From Pseudomonas sp. MPC6 (GTDB lineage: Bacteria; Pseudomonadota; Gammaproteobacteria; Pseudomonadales; Pseudomonadaceae), in assembly GCF_006094435.1 (NCBI RefSeq), contig NZ_CP034783.1, forward strand, positions 6,723,001 to 6,787,000: a DNA stretch of 64,000 nucleotides. Reading direction: 5' to 3'. Position numbers and translations under genes: made by a program. The notes beneath the pieces were generated by a model, which was given only the letters and a program-made list of their open reading frames with translations, did not search any database and had not been told where the DNA came from. Below, one piece after another: positions 28,725 through 38,515 of the stretch. Numbering within the stretch: the stretch's first letter is position 1; each line of letters opens with the position of its first letter.

Positions 28725-28826
28725 CTGTAGGAGCGAGCTTGCTCGCGAAGGATGTGAGAGCACCGCATGCATTCAGGCAGCCCCCGTCATCGTTAACGTC
28801 CATCGCGAGCAAGCTCGCTCCTACAA
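28725..28826. repeat. REP pair (GAGCGAGCTTGCTCGC type), spacer in the opposite orientation
   Basis: Arms GTAGGAGCGAGCTTGCTCGC and GCGAGCAAGCTCGCTCCTAC. The spacer includes CATCGTTAACGTCCATCGCG, which reads like the reverse complement of the GATGGTCGTTAACGAT part of the elements at 10436 and 37914. It separates argE from argA. Confidence 0.9.
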
Positions 28827-29981
28827 AGGGGTTTTGGCCGGTGTCAGGCAGTAATGTTCAATCAGTTGACGTAATAGATGCACCGTAGGCTGCAAACGTG
28901 ACATTTCGAGGTATTCCCCCGGTTGGTGGGCGCAGGCGATATCGCCAGGGCCGAGCACCAGTGTTTCGCAGCCAAGGCGTTGAAGATAAGGCGCTTCGGT
29001 GCCGAATGCCACTGCTTCGGCGCGATGGCCGGTGAGCTTTTCCGCGACCTGGACCAATTCCGCATCCTCGGCCTGCTCGAAGGGCGGCACTTCGGGAAAC
29101 AGCGGTGCGTAATCGATCTTCACCTGATGCCGCTCGGCAATGGGCCGAAGCTTCTGCAGAATCTCCGCGCGCAGGACCTTGGGGTCCATGCCCGGCAATG
29201 GCCGCAGATCGAACTCCAGCGAGCACTGGCCGCAAATGCGGTTGGGGTTGTCGCCGCCATGAATGCAGCCGAAATTCATGGTCGGGTGCGGCACACTGAA
29301 CTGCGGGTTGCGGTATTCACGCTGCCACAACAGACGCAGCCCGCGCAGTTCGCCGATGGCATCGTGCATGGCTTCGAGGGCGCTGTGGCCCAGGCGCGGG
29401 TCCGAGGAGTGACCGCTCTGGCCGAGGATATCGATGCGCTCCATCATGATGCCTTTGTGCATCCGGATCGGTTTCAGCCCGGTCGGCTCGCCGATCACTG
29501 CGGCACGGCCCAGCGGTCGCCCGGCTTCGGCCAGGGCTCGCGCCCCGGACATCGAGCTTTCTTCATCACAGGTGGCAAGAATCAGCAGCGGCTGTTTGAA
29601 CGGTTGCGCGAGCAGCGGAATGACCGCTTCGATGACCAGGGCGAAAAAGCCCTTCATGTCGCAACTGCCCAGCCCGACCCAGCGGCCGTCGACTTCGGTC
29701 AGCTTCAGCGGATCGGTCTGCCACAGCGCGGCGTCGTACGGCACGGTGTCGCTGTGGCCGGCGAGCACGAGGCCACCGGGGCCGGAACCGAAAGTGGCCA
29801 GCAGATTGAATTTGCCGGGGCTGACCTGCTGGATATCACAGGCAAAACCCAGATCGCCCAGCCACGTCGCCAGCAAATCGATGACCGCTCGGTTGCTTTG
29901 ATCGAGGCTGGCCTGGGTACAGCTGACGGACGGTGCAGCGATCAGCGCAGCGAACTGATCTTTCATGGACGGCAAAGGCAT
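28821..29981 (-). CDS. argE: Acetylornithine deacetylase ArgE
   Basis: A 386-residue M20-family metallohydrolase. Metal-site motifs: GHSDTVPYD (His76, Asp78), GLGSCDMKGF, and ATCDEESSMSGA with the catalytic Glu pair. The dimerisation insert carries HSSDPRLGHSALEAM and the metal His region FGTEAPYL. It removes the acetyl group from N-acetylornithine. The ATG at 29981 has GGAG nine bases upstream; a TTG at 29993 is possible. The 3' end reaches just into the REP arm at 28826. Confidence 0.94.
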   Translation of the reverse strand: MPLPSMKDQFAALIAAPSVSCTQASLDQSNRAVIDLLATWLGDLGFACDIQQVSPGKFNLLATFGSGPGGLVLAGHSDTVPYDAALWQTDPLKLTEVDGRWVGLGSCDMKGFFALVIEAVIPLLAQPFKQPLLILATCDEESSMSGARALAEAGRPLGRAAVIGEPTGLKPIRMHKGIMMERIDILGQSGHSSDPRLGHSALEAMHDAIGELRGLRLLWQREYRNPQFSVPHPTMNFGCIHGGDNPNRICGQCSLEFDLRPLPGMDPKVLRAEILQKLRPIAERHQVKIDYAPLFPEVPPFEQAEDAELVQVAEKLTGHRAEAVAFGTEAPYLQRLGCETLVLGPGDIACAHQPGEYLEMSRLQPTVHLLRQLIEHYCLTPAKTPL

Positions 29982-30157
29982 CGCTGACTCCAACTCCCGG
30001 ATTGAAGTCCATCATAGAACCATCTGGCGACAGGAATAAACCGTCGCGGCCGTCACCCAGCGTCAACAGACCCTATCTTCAATCAGTCCTGTACACTGCA
30101 CGACCTTGGCAGCCACACATTCCCCCGGCTGCGCTCCCGATCCTGGATTTTCCGGCC

Positions 30158-31525
30158 ATGCAGAAAGAAACCGAAATCAAACTCCGCGTCAGCCGCGAAA
30201 CCCTCGCCGCGTTGCGCGAGCACCCGCTCCTGAAAAAACGCAACAAAAGTGGCTGGGAACGCCGTGAACTGATGAACCAGTACTTCGACACGCCTGAGCG
30301 CGACCTGGCCCGCGCCAAGGTTGCCCTGCGCCTGCGCCGCGATGGCGAAGAAGTGATCCAGACCCTCAAGACCCGTGGCCAGAGCATTGCCGGCCTGTCC
30401 GAGCGTAATGAATACGACTGGAACCTGCCCAAAGCCAAGCTCGACGTGAAGAAACTCGACGGCGAATGCTGGCCTGAAGCGCTGGCCGAGCTGGACAAGA
30501 AAACCCTGAAGCCGATCTTCACCACCGACTTCGTTCGCGAACGCGCTGAAATCGCCTGGGGCCGCGGCAAGACCAAAGTGGTCATCGAAGCCGCGCTGGA
30601 TTTGGGCCACGTCATCGTCGGCAAGCAGAAAGAAGAAATCTGCGAGCTGGAGCTGGAGCTGCGCGAAGGCGATCCGTCCGCGTTGCTGGAACTGGCCGCC
30701 GAACTGGCCGCGACCCTGCCGCTGATGCCATGTGACATCAGCAAGGCCGAGCGCGGTTATCGCCTGTACGACGCCCACAGCTATTCGCTGAGCCTGCCGG
30801 CACCGCAGATCAGCGCCGAAACCCCGCTGGACGACGCGTTTGCCGCGCTCAGCTGGCACTTGCTCGGCAGCAGCCAGCGCCTGGCCGAGCAGTATCGCTT
30901 CAATGGTCACTGGCGCCTGTTGCAGGACTGGGTCGAGAACCTCGCGGAACTGCGCGCGCTGCTGAGCAGCCTGGGTCAGGCCGCTCCGCGTCAGTCGACG
31001 CACGATCTGCGGATCGCGCTGGACGCCTTGCTCGAAGACTGGCGTCCGCTGGTACAAGCCGGTCTGGACGACGAAGACGTGCGCAAGGCAGCCCCGGAGC
31101 AATTTCTCGAAGAACTGGAAGACCCGCGTTGGGGCCTGTTCTCCCTGAACACCTCGCGCTGGTTGCTGGCCCGCACCTGGACGACCGATCGCAACGTGCG
31201 TGGCAATCGCCAGGGCGCTGCGCAGCTGGGTAGCTGGTTGCCGCGCCTGCTGGGCGAAGAAGCCACCTCGTTGCAATTGCAGCGTTATCAGCAGCAGCCA
31301 GAAGATCTGGCCGAACAACTGCCGCGTATCGAGCGCATCCAGGCCTGGCTGCACCATGCCCGTCATGTGCTGGACATCCCGGAAATGGATCGCCTGTATG
31401 GCGAGCTGAAACAGCTTGCACTGCTGGCTAACGAGCCGATCACCGATGAATCGCTGGATGCGCGTAAGCAGCAGGCGATTGCGGTGTATCAGAATCGTGC
31501 CTGGAAAATGCTGCTGCGCATGTAA
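30158..31525 (+). CDS. CYTH-CHAD inorganic triphosphatase (YgiF-like)
   Basis: A 455-residue protein with an N-terminal CYTH domain (about 1-200) whose metal/triphosphate signature ExExK is present as Glu4, Glu6, Lys8 (KETEIKLRV). A C-terminal CHAD-like helical domain (about 220-455), rich in His and basic residues, follows (STHDLRIALDALLEDWRP). By homology to E. coli YgiF it should hydrolyse tripolyphosphate; CHAD domains bind polyphosphate. The start at 30158 places the CYTH motif at the N-terminus; the frame open to 29933 is mostly argE antisense. Divergent from argE. Confidence 0.88.
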   Translation: MQKETEIKLRVSRETLAALREHPLLKKRNKSGWERRELMNQYFDTPERDLARAKVALRLRRDGEEVIQTLKTRGQSIAGLSERNEYDWNLPKAKLDVKKLDGECWPEALAELDKKTLKPIFTTDFVRERAEIAWGRGKTKVVIEAALDLGHVIVGKQKEEICELELELREGDPSALLELAAELAATLPLMPCDISKAERGYRLYDAHSYSLSLPAPQISAETPLDDAFAALSWHLLGSSQRLAEQYRFNGHWRLLQDWVENLAELRALLSSLGQAAPRQSTHDLRIALDALLEDWRPLVQAGLDDEDVRKAAPEQFLEELEDPRWGLFSLNTSRWLLARTWTTDRNVRGNRQGAAQLGSWLPRLLGEEATSLQLQRYQQQPEDLAEQLPRIERIQAWLHHARHVLDIPEMDRLYGELKQLALLANEPITDESLDARKQQAIAVYQNRAWKMLLRM

Positions 31526-31528
31526 GAC

Positions 31529-31602
31529 CGCCTTCGCTGGCAAGCCAGGCCCTACAAGGGATCGCCGAAATCCTGTAGGAACTGGCTTGCCAGCGAAGAG
31601 GC
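31529..31602. repeat. REP pair (short spacer)
   Basis: CCTTCGCTGGCAAGCCAGGC at the left and AACTGGCTTGCCAGCGAAGA at the right, separated by fewer than 20 bases. It lies between the convergent CYTH-CHAD and Lrp genes. Confidence 0.88.
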
Positions 31603-31623
31603 CCGCCAATTCACCACAAAACC

Positions 31624-32088
31624 CTAGACCGGCAAACTCGTGGTGGACTTGATCTCCGACAGCGCCACAATCGAATTGACCTCCTGAATCCCCGGCACCA
31701 TCGACAACTTCTCGAAGAAGAAGCGCTCATACGCCTCGATATCCGCCGTGACGATCCGCAGCATGAAATCCACCGACCCCATCAGCACATAACACTCCAG
31801 CACTTCGGGAAACCCACGAATCGCCTCGGTGAACCCGGTGAAGTTCGAACGCCCGTGGGCGTTGAGTTTGATTTCGGCAAAGATCTGCGTATTGAGACCG
31901 ATCTTCTTGCGATCGAGCAAGGTGACCTGAGCGCGGATGATCCCCTCCTCCTTCATGCGCTGAATCCGCCGCCAGCACGGCGACTGCGAAAGGCCCACCT
32001 GTTCGGCGATCTGCGCGCTGGACAGTGAAGCGTCCTCTTGCAGCAACGCGAGAATCTTGCGGTCGTAGCTGTCCAACTGGCTGTGCAT
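31624..32088 (-). CDS. Lrp/AsnC-family transcriptional regulator
   Basis: A 154-residue regulator. It has an N-terminal winged helix-turn-helix (DRKILALLQEDASLSSAQIA, VGLSQSPCWRRIQRM) and a C-terminal ligand-binding RAM domain (VLECYVLMGSVDFMLRIVTA). Lrp/AsnC proteins sense amino acids and act as dimers to octamers. It is divergent from the ACT-like gene at 32215, with a 126-base AT-rich region between, so it may control that gene as well as itself (inference). Confidence 0.92.
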   Translation of the reverse strand: MHSQLDSYDRKILALLQEDASLSSAQIAEQVGLSQSPCWRRIQRMKEEGIIRAQVTLLDRKKIGLNTQIFAEIKLNAHGRSNFTGFTEAIRGFPEVLECYVLMGSVDFMLRIVTADIEAYERFFFEKLSMVPGIQEVNSIVALSEIKSTTSLPV

Positions 32089-32214
32089 AGATAAACCCAG
32101 GATTGATATCTCTACGAATTGAATGATTCGATAAATTGCTTATAAGCCCAATCATAGATAAGAAATGCCGGGCAGCGAATGTAAAAATTTCTCCAGTGAT
32201 TTTGGAGTCCGACC

Positions 32215-32553
32215 ATGCCGCATCTGGAAGCTGTATCCACCCCGCCCAACCGTGCCGATGTCTGGAACATCAGCAACGCTCACTGCCGCGTGCACTATCA
32301 AATGCTGGCCGAAGCCGAGCCGGATCTGCTGTGCCGGGCGCTCAACCTGTTCGCCTTGCAATGCCTGACGCCGCAACAGGTCAACGTGCAGCGCCGGGAC
32401 GACCTGCTGTCGATCGACATCGTCATGGACGGCCTGAGTTGGCACCGGGCCCAGGTGATCGCGGAAAAACTGCGTAACCTGATCAGCATCTGCTCGGTGG
32501 ATCTGCAAGCGGCTGATTCTGCGTGGGGCCAAGCAGCGCAGGCGGCGGGCTGA
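32215..32553 (+). CDS. Small ACT-like domain protein of unknown function
   Basis: A 112-residue protein with no signal peptide. The middle (about residues 22-98) has the beta-alpha-beta-beta-alpha-beta pattern of a single ACT-type domain: HCRVHYQMLAEAEPDLLCRA, then QQVNVQRRDDLLSIDIVMDG, then HRAQVIAEKLRNLISICSVD. It recalls acetolactate synthase small subunits, but I would not assign that role. TTTTGGAGT precedes the ATG. It is divergent from an Lrp/AsnC gene, which suggests an amino-acid-linked function. Convergent with nothing; the ATPase gene follows on the same strand. Confidence 0.6.
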   Translation: MPHLEAVSTPPNRADVWNISNAHCRVHYQMLAEAEPDLLCRALNLFALQCLTPQQVNVQRRDDLLSIDIVMDGLSWHRAQVIAEKLRNLISICSVDLQAADSAWGQAAQAAG

Positions 32554-32643
32554 AAAAACCTGACACGGCTTCGTCGGGTAGTGGCCCAACGGTCTGCGGG
32601 TCCGCGACTATCCTTTGCGAACTGTTGTTCACGAGGAGCCCGC

Positions 32644-34428
32644 ATGTCCGTTCAACTTGTCATTCAGGACCGCTGGCTGGATCTCAATGAGTTACTGCGC
32701 GAGTTGGTTGCCCAAGGCTTTATCAGCCAGGATTCGGCCGAGCACGCGCTCAATGCCCGACGCCGTCACGCCACCCATGGCCAGATGCACCCGTTGGAAT
32801 TCATCGCCAGCCAGCACCTGGAAGACCTCAGCCGTCCCGGCAAACACCTGGATCTGGAAAGCCTGACCCTGTGGCTGTCGCAGCAGGCAGGCCAGCCTTA
32901 CTTGCGCATCGATCCGCTGAAAATCAACGTCGCGGCCATTACTCCGCTGATGTCCTATGCCTTCGCCCAGCGCCACAAGATTCTCGCCGTCTCCATCGAC
33001 CGAGACGCGGTGACCGTGGCCAGCGCCCAGCCCTACGTCAACGGCTGGGAAGCGGACCTGACCCACGTGTTGAAACTGCCTATCAAGCGCGTGGTGGCCA
33101 ATCCGGTGGACATCCAGCGCTTCAGCGTGGAGTTCTTCCGCCTGGCCAAATCGGTCAGCGGCGCGACCAATGCCGACCAGCAAACGAGCACCCTGGGCAA
33201 CTTCGAACAGTTGCTCAACCTCGGCGCCAGCGACCAGGAGCCGGACGCCAACGATGCGCACATCGTCAACATCGTCGACTGGCTGTTCCAGTACGCGTTC
33301 CAGCAGCGGGCCAGCGATATCCACATCGAACCCCGGCGCGAGCAAGGCACCGTGCGGTTTCGCATCGACGGCGTGCTGCACAACGTCTATCAGTTCCCGC
33401 CGCAGGTGACCATGGCCATCGTCAGCCGCCTGAAGAGCCTGGGGCGAATGAATGTCGCGGAAAAACGCAAACCCCAGGACGGCCGGGTAAAAACCAAGAC
33501 CCCGGACGGCGGCGAAGTCGAGCTGCGGCTATCGACGTTGCCGACCGCGTTTGGCGAAAAAATGGTCATGCGGATATTTGACCCGGAAGTGTTGCTCAAG
33601 GATTTCGATCAGCTCGGGTTTTCAAGCGAAGACCTGCGCCGCTGGCAGGACATGACGAGCCAGCCCAACGGCATCATTCTGGTGACCGGGCCGACCGGTT
33701 CGGGCAAAACCACCACGCTCTACACCACGCTCAAGAAACTGGCGACGCCGGAGGTCAACCTCTGCACCATCGAAGACCCGATCGAGATGGTCGAGCCGGC
33801 GTTCAACCAGATGCAGGTCCAGCACAACATCGACCTGACGTTCGCCGCCGGGGTGCGTGCGCTGATGCGCCAGGACCCGGACATCATCATGATCGGCGAG
33901 ATCCGCGATCTGGAAACCGCGGAAATGGCGATCCAGGCAGCCCTGACCGGTCACCTGGTGCTCTCGACCTTGCACACCAACGACGCACCCAGCGCCATCA
34001 GCCGTCTGCTGGAACTCGGCGTGCCCCATTACCTGATCAAGGCCACCGTGCTCGGCGTCATGGCCCAGCGGCTGGTCCGCACCTTGTGCCCGCACTGCAA
34101 GGCGCCGCTGACATTAGGTGAAGAAGACTGGCAAACCCTGACCAGACCCTGGCAAGCGCCATTACCCGGCAACGCCCAACGCGCCATCGGCTGCCTGGAG
34201 TGCCGCGACACCGGTTACCGCGGGCGAGCCGGGGTCTACGAAATCATGCAGCTGACGGACGGGGTCAAGGCGCTGATCAACCCCGACACCGATCTGATGG
34301 CGGTACGGCGCCAGGCATTCAAGGAAGGCATGCGCAGTTTGCGGCTGTCGGGGGCACAGAAAGTCGCGGCAGGTTTGACCACGATCGAGGAAGTGCTGCG
34401 GGTAACGCCGCAGAGTGAACAGAAATAA
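32644..34428 (+). CDS. Orphan GspE/PilB-type secretion ATPase
   Basis: A 594-residue type II secretion/type IV pilus assembly ATPase. An N-terminal MshEN-like region (about 1-160) precedes the motor domain, which has Walker A GPTGSGKT (349-356), an Asp box CTIEDPIEM, Walker B IIMIGEIRDLETAEMA, and the His box GHLVLSTLHTNDA. A four-cysteine zinc element is formed by CPHC and CLEC near residues 480-520. No pilin, secretin or inner-membrane partner gene is nearby, so it must serve machinery encoded elsewhere. GAGGAGCCCGC precedes the ATG at 32644. Confidence 0.9.
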   Translation: MSVQLVIQDRWLDLNELLRELVAQGFISQDSAEHALNARRRHATHGQMHPLEFIASQHLEDLSRPGKHLDLESLTLWLSQQAGQPYLRIDPLKINVAAITPLMSYAFAQRHKILAVSIDRDAVTVASAQPYVNGWEADLTHVLKLPIKRVVANPVDIQRFSVEFFRLAKSVSGATNADQQTSTLGNFEQLLNLGASDQEPDANDAHIVNIVDWLFQYAFQQRASDIHIEPRREQGTVRFRIDGVLHNVYQFPPQVTMAIVSRLKSLGRMNVAEKRKPQDGRVKTKTPDGGEVELRLSTLPTAFGEKMVMRIFDPEVLLKDFDQLGFSSEDLRRWQDMTSQPNGIILVTGPTGSGKTTTLYTTLKKLATPEVNLCTIEDPIEMVEPAFNQMQVQHNIDLTFAAGVRALMRQDPDIIMIGEIRDLETAEMAIQAALTGHLVLSTLHTNDAPSAISRLLELGVPHYLIKATVLGVMAQRLVRTLCPHCKAPLTLGEEDWQTLTRPWQAPLPGNAQRAIGCLECRDTGYRGRAGVYEIMQLTDGVKALINPDTDLMAVRRQAFKEGMRSLRLSGAQKVAAGLTTIEEVLRVTPQSEQK

Positions 34429-34510
34429 CCGGGAGGAAAAAGGGCGTCATGGAACTCGACAGGGTATTTGGCAATCAAATCCGCCAGTTAACCCAGTGGA
34501 GTCACCCAAT

Positions 34511-34828
34511 ATGCGTCTCAAACTTGCTGTCGCTACCATCGCCTTGCTGTCCCTTCCTGTAGGTTCGGCGATGGCCGACAGCTTTTGGCGTAACGTCATC
34601 TCCTCCGGTGCGACCACCGGCTCGACTTACCTGACCTTCAAGGATCACAAGTTGATCGTTGCCGCCCAGGACGATGCCGGCAGCTTCGTTGCCAGTGACG
34701 GCGGCATCCGCGGCCCGTACCTGGAAGCGGCGATGCAGAAGGTCCGCGCCGACAACCCGGGCCTGCAGGCCACGGACATGGAATTGGCCAATGCGATTCT
34801 GGCGAAGAATGCGGTCGCGTCGGAATAA
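34511..34828 (+). CDS. DUF2388 family small secreted protein
   Basis: A 105-residue protein with a signal peptide (MRLKLAVATIALLSLPVGSA, cleaved before DSFW). The mature part matches the DUF2388 pattern: DSFWRNVISSGATTGSTYLT, LIVAAQDDAGSFVASDGGIR, ADNPGLQATDMELANAILA. It is periplasmic or secreted, and the function is unknown. GGAGTCACCCAAT precedes the ATG at 34511. The frame open to 34415 starts inside the ATPase gene and is not supported. Confidence 0.85.
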   Translation: MRLKLAVATIALLSLPVGSAMADSFWRNVISSGATTGSTYLTFKDHKLIVAAQDDAGSFVASDGGIRGPYLEAAMQKVRADNPGLQATDMELANAILAKNAVASE

Positions 34829-34855
34829 GCTGTACTGCTGAACAAAAAATGCCCC

Positions 34856-34942
34856 CTGTAGGAGCTGGCTTGCCAGCGAAGGTGGGTCAGCCACATTGAT
34901 GTCGACTGACACTCCTTCGCTGGCAAGCCAGCTCCTACAGGG
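34856..34942. repeat. REP pair (GAGCTGGCTTGCCAGC type)
   Basis: Arms GTAGGAGCTGGCTTGCCAGC and GCTGGCAAGCCAGCTCCTAC. The spacer GTCAGCCACATTGATGTCGA is palindromic and close to that of the pair at 6050. It lies between convergent genes (DUF2388 and gcvP). Confidence 0.92.
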
Positions 34943-34956
34943 GTTTTTTGTGTGTT

Positions 34957-37830
34957 TCAGCGGTATTCGTCTACCGGCACACACGCGCAAAACAGATTCC
35001 GATCGCCGTAAACATTGTCCACCCGATTTACCACCGGCCAATACTTGTGCGCCTTGGTGTGCGCATCCGGCGTCACCGCCTGCTCGATGCTGTAGGGCCG
35101 CTCCCACACCCCGGTGATGTCGGCCAAGGTGTGCGGCGAACGTTTCAGCGGATTGTCTTCGGCCGACCAGTTGCCGTTCTGCACCTCGGTGATTTCCGCG
35201 CGGATGCTCAGCATCGCCCCGATAAAACGGTCCAGCTCGGCCTTCGATTCACTCTCGGTCGGTTCGACCATCAGCGTCCCCGGCACCGGAAACGACATGG
35301 TTGGCGCGTGGAAGCCGTAATCCATCAAGCGCTTGGCCACGTCCTCTTCACTGATTCCGGTCAACGCTTTGAGCGGTCGCAGGTCGAGGATGCATTCGTG
35401 GGCCACCCGTTCGTTACGTCCGGTATAGAGCACCGGAAAAGCGCCGGACAAATGCTGTGCGAGGTAATTCGCGGCGAGGATCGCCACCTCGCTGGCGTCC
35501 GCCAGTTGCGGGCCCATCATGGCGATGTACATCCAGCTGATCGGCAGAATGCTCGCGCTGCCCCAGGGCGCCGCGCTGACGGCGCCGTTCTCCGGCAGCG
35601 GCCCTTCGATCGGTACCACCGGGTGATTGGCGACGAACGGCGCCAGATGAGCGCGCACGCCGATCGGCCCCATGCCCGGGCCGCCGCCACCGTGAGGAAT
35701 GCAGAAGGTCTTGTGCAGGTTCATGTGGGACACATCGGCGCCAATGTCCGCCGGCCGGGCGAGCCCGACCTGTGCATTGAGGTTGGCGCCATCCATGTAC
35801 ACCTGGCCGCCGTGGCTGTGGATCACTTCACAGATTTCACTGATGCCCTCCTCGTACACGCCGTGGGTCGAAGGGTAAGTCGCCATCAGGCAAGCGAGTT
35901 TGTCCGAGGCGGCAGCGGCCTTTTGTTTCAGGTCATCCAGATCAACGTTACCCGCCTCGTCGCACTCGACGATCACCACCCGCATCCCGGCCATTTGCGC
36001 CGACGCCGGGTTGGTACCGTGGGCCGAGGACGGGATCAGGCAGATATCCCGCGCGCCTTGATCGCGGCTCGCGTGATACTTGCGGATCGCCAGCAACCCG
36101 GCGTACTCGCCCTGGGCGCCGGAGTTGGGTTGCATGCAGATCGCATCGAAACCGGTGATCGCACAGAGCCAGCGTTCCAGCTCCTCGATCATCAGCGAAT
36201 AACCCACCGCCTGTTCTTTCGGCACAAAGGGGTGCAGGTTGGCGAATTGTGGCCAGGTGATGGGGATCATCTCGCTGGTGGCATTGAGTTTCATGGTGCA
36301 GGAGCCGAGCGGGATCATCGATTGATTGAGCGCCAGGTCCTTGTTTTCCAATTGTTTGAGGTAACGCAGCATTTCCGTTTCGCTGTGGTGTGCGCTGAAC
36401 ACCGGGTGGCGTAAATAAGGCGAAGTCCGCAACAGCCCGTCGGGAATGCCGCAAGCCAGGGTTTCGGCGTCCAGATCGTCGACGTCGAGCCCATGATCGG
36501 CACCGAGAAATACATCGAACAGTTTCGCCACGGTGCGCTCGTCAGAGGTTTCGTCGAGACTCAGCCCCAACTGCCCACGCCCGAGAATGCGCAAGTTGAT
36601 CTGCACTGCCCGGGCACTTTCGATAATTGCAGTCTGAGTGCCACCGACCTCCAGGGTCAGTGTGTCGAAAAAATGCTGGTTGAGGCGGGTGATGCCATGT
36701 CGCGCCAGGCCCTCGGCGAGGATGCAGGTCAGCCGATGAACCCGCTGTGCAATCCGCTTCAGCCCTTCCGGGCCGTGGTAGACCGCGTAGAAACTGGCGA
36801 TGTTGGCCAGCAGTACCTGGGCGGTGCAGATGTTCGAGTTGGCCTTCTCCCGGCGGATGTGTTGCTCGCGGGTTTGCAGGGCCATGCGCAAAGCGACGTT
36901 GCCGCGAGCATCTTTGGACACGCCGATGATCCGCCCGGGAATCGCCCGCTTGTACTCATCGCGACTGGCAAAAAACGCCGCGTGGGGCCCGCCGTAACCC
37001 ATGGGCACGCCGAAACGCTGGGATGAGCCGAACACCACGTCGGCGCCCAATTCCCCTGGCGGTGTCAGCAACAGCAGGCTCAGCAGATCGGTGGCGACGC
37101 AGGCCAGGGCCTGCTGGGCATGCAGGTGATCGATCAAGGGGCGCAGATCGCGGATCTCGCCATGGGTATCGGGGTATTGCAGCAGCGCGCCGAACACCTG
37201 GTGCTGTTTCAAGTTATCCACAGCGTCGATGACCAGCTCGAAACCGAAGCCTTCGGCACGGGTCTGCACCACGGAAATCGTCTGCGGATGACAGTTTTCG
37301 TCAACGAAGAACAGATTGCTCCTGGACTTGGCGACACGCTTGGCCAGTGCCATGGCTTCCGCCGCTGCAGTGGCTTCGTCCAGCAGCGAGGCGTTGGCCA
37401 GTTCCAGCCCCGTAAGGTCGATGGTCAATTGCTGGAAGTTGAGCAGCGCTTCGAGCCGCCCTTGGGCGATCTCCGGTTGATAGGGTGTGTAGGCGGTGTA
37501 CCAGCCGGGATTTTCCAGCACGTTGCGCACAATGACAGGCGGGGTGAGAGTGGCGTGGTAGCCCATGCCGATCAGGCTGGTCCAGACCTGATTCTGCTCG
37601 GCGTAACCGCGAAGCTTGGCCAGCGCGGCTTCTTCGTCGAGGGCGGGGGGCAGGTCCAGCGCGCGGTTCAGGCGGATTCCCGGTGGCACCGTCTGCTCGA
37701 TCAACTCGACCCGGCTGCCGAGGCCGAGGCTGTCGAGCATGGCCTGCTGCTCGGCGGCATCGGGCCCGAGGTGGCGGCGAAGAAAGGCATTGGGGTCGCG
37801 TAACTGGCTCAAGGACGGCAACTGGGACAT
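34957..37830 (-). CDS. gcvP: Glycine dehydrogenase (decarboxylating), P-protein GcvP
   Basis: A 957-residue P-protein of the glycine cleavage system, with both halves of the fused dimer-like fold. The PLP lysine is Lys707 in [17 protein letters not shown], and the glycine-rich loop follows directly. It decarboxylates glycine and transfers the aminomethyl group to lipoyl-GcvH. It is on the same strand as gcvT and gcvH, but about 250 bases containing a terminator and a REP pair separate it from gcvH, so it may be partly uncoupled from them. Confidence 0.97.
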   Translation of the reverse strand: MSQLPSLSQLRDPNAFLRRHLGPDAAEQQAMLDSLGLGSRVELIEQTVPPGIRLNRALDLPPALDEEAALAKLRGYAEQNQVWTSLIGMGYHATLTPPVIVRNVLENPGWYTAYTPYQPEIAQGRLEALLNFQQLTIDLTGLELANASLLDEATAAAEAMALAKRVAKSRSNLFFVDENCHPQTISVVQTRAEGFGFELVIDAVDNLKQHQVFGALLQYPDTHGEIRDLRPLIDHLHAQQALACVATDLLSLLLLTPPGELGADVVFGSSQRFGVPMGYGGPHAAFFASRDEYKRAIPGRIIGVSKDARGNVALRMALQTREQHIRREKANSNICTAQVLLANIASFYAVYHGPEGLKRIAQRVHRLTCILAEGLARHGITRLNQHFFDTLTLEVGGTQTAIIESARAVQINLRILGRGQLGLSLDETSDERTVAKLFDVFLGADHGLDVDDLDAETLACGIPDGLLRTSPYLRHPVFSAHHSETEMLRYLKQLENKDLALNQSMIPLGSCTMKLNATSEMIPITWPQFANLHPFVPKEQAVGYSLMIEELERWLCAITGFDAICMQPNSGAQGEYAGLLAIRKYHASRDQGARDICLIPSSAHGTNPASAQMAGMRVVIVECDEAGNVDLDDLKQKAAAASDKLACLMATYPSTHGVYEEGISEICEVIHSHGGQVYMDGANLNAQVGLARPADIGADVSHMNLHKTFCIPHGGGGPGMGPIGVRAHLAPFVANHPVVPIEGPLPENGAVSAAPWGSASILPISWMYIAMMGPQLADASEVAILAANYLAQHLSGAFPVLYTGRNERVAHECILDLRPLKALTGISEEDVAKRLMDYGFHAPTMSFPVPGTLMVEPTESESKAELDRFIGAMLSIRAEITEVQNGNWSAEDNPLKRSPHTLADITGVWERPYSIEQAVTPDAHTKAHKYWPVVNRVDNVYGDRNLFCACVPVDEYR

Positions 37831-37913
37831 GACGGGCTCTCTCTTGACTGGCGCTCAACGTCGATGCAACACGGTCAAACCAGCATAGCAGCCGATACCG
37901 ACAGTGAACCCTG

Positions 37914-38018
37914 TCCTGTAGGAGCGAGCTTGCTCGCGATGGTCGTTAACGATAGTGCTTGAAGCCTGACACCCCGCGGTGTTCTCAGGTCCATCGCGAG
38001 CAAGCTCGCTCCTACAAG
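37914..38018. repeat. REP pair with the CCTGACACCCCGCGGTGTT spacer
   Basis: Arms GTAGGAGCGAGCTTGCTCGC and GCGAGCAAGCTCGCTCCTAC flank GATGGTCGTTAACGATAG and CCTGACACCCCGCGGTGTTC. It is nearly the same unit as the element at 10436. It lies between gcvH and gcvP. Confidence 0.93.
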
Positions 38019-38035
38019 GGGAAATCCGGCAGATA

Positions 38036-38063
38036 ATAAAAAGCCCCGACGAGTCGGGGCTTT
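38036..38063 (-). terminator. Intrinsic terminator after gcvH
   Basis: AAAGCCCCGAC and GTCGGGGCTTT form a perfect stem followed on the minus strand by TTTTTATTAT. It lies about 20 bases beyond the gcvH stop. Confidence 0.92.
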
Positions 38064-38081
38064 GGGGATGACGCTTAAGGC

Positions 38082-38465
38082 TTATTCGCCAATGGCAGCC
38101 TTGTAGCCAGCCGCATCGAGCAGCTTGTCCAGGTCAGCGGCGTTGCTTGGCTTGAGCTTGAAGATCCACGCGCCGTACGGATCGGAGTTGAGCAACTCCG
38201 GGTTAGCGCTCAGCTCTTCGTTGATCGCGATCACTTCACCGGCCACCGGAGAATAGATATCGGAAGCGGCTTTGACCGACTCCACCACGCCGGATTGATC
38301 ACCGGCAGCGAAGACTGTGCCGACTTCGGTCAGCTCAACGAACACCACATCGCCCAAGGCTTCCTGAGCGTGATCGCTGATGCCCACGGTGAGGGTGCCA
38401 TCGGCTTCCAGGCGGGCCCATTCGTGACTTTCGGCAAAACGCAGGTCGGCAGGGATATCGCTCAT
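38082..38465 (-). CDS. gcvH: Glycine cleavage system H protein GcvH
   Basis: A 127-residue lipoyl carrier protein. The lipoylated lysine is predicted at Lys65 in [16 protein letters not shown]. Other conserved parts are [20 protein letters not shown] and [14 protein letters not shown]. It shuttles the aminomethyl group between GcvP and GcvT and then the reduced lipoate. The start [10 protein letters not shown] at 38465 follows TCTTGAGGACACAGAAT; the longer frame to 38576 overlaps gcvT. Confidence 0.97.
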   Translation of the reverse strand: MSDIPADLRFAESHEWARLEADGTLTVGISDHAQEALGDVVFVELTEVGTVFAAGDQSGVVESVKAASDIYSPVAGEVIAINEELSANPELLNSDPYGAWIFKLKPSNAADLDKLLDAAGYKAAIGE

Positions 38466-38515
38466 ATTCTGTGTCCTCAAGAAAAATGTCAGCGGTCGTT
38501 GCCCGCCAGAAAAGG

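Noticed and set aside
29933..30157. Longer N-terminus for the CYTH-CHAD protein
   Set aside because: The extra 75 codons overlap argE in antisense and would move the ExExK motif away from the N-terminus where the family has it.
34948..36414. Long plus-strand frame (488 codons) opposite gcvP
   Set aside because: Antisense shadow of a universally conserved gene; the composition (many His, Arg, Gln) and lack of a start site argue against it.
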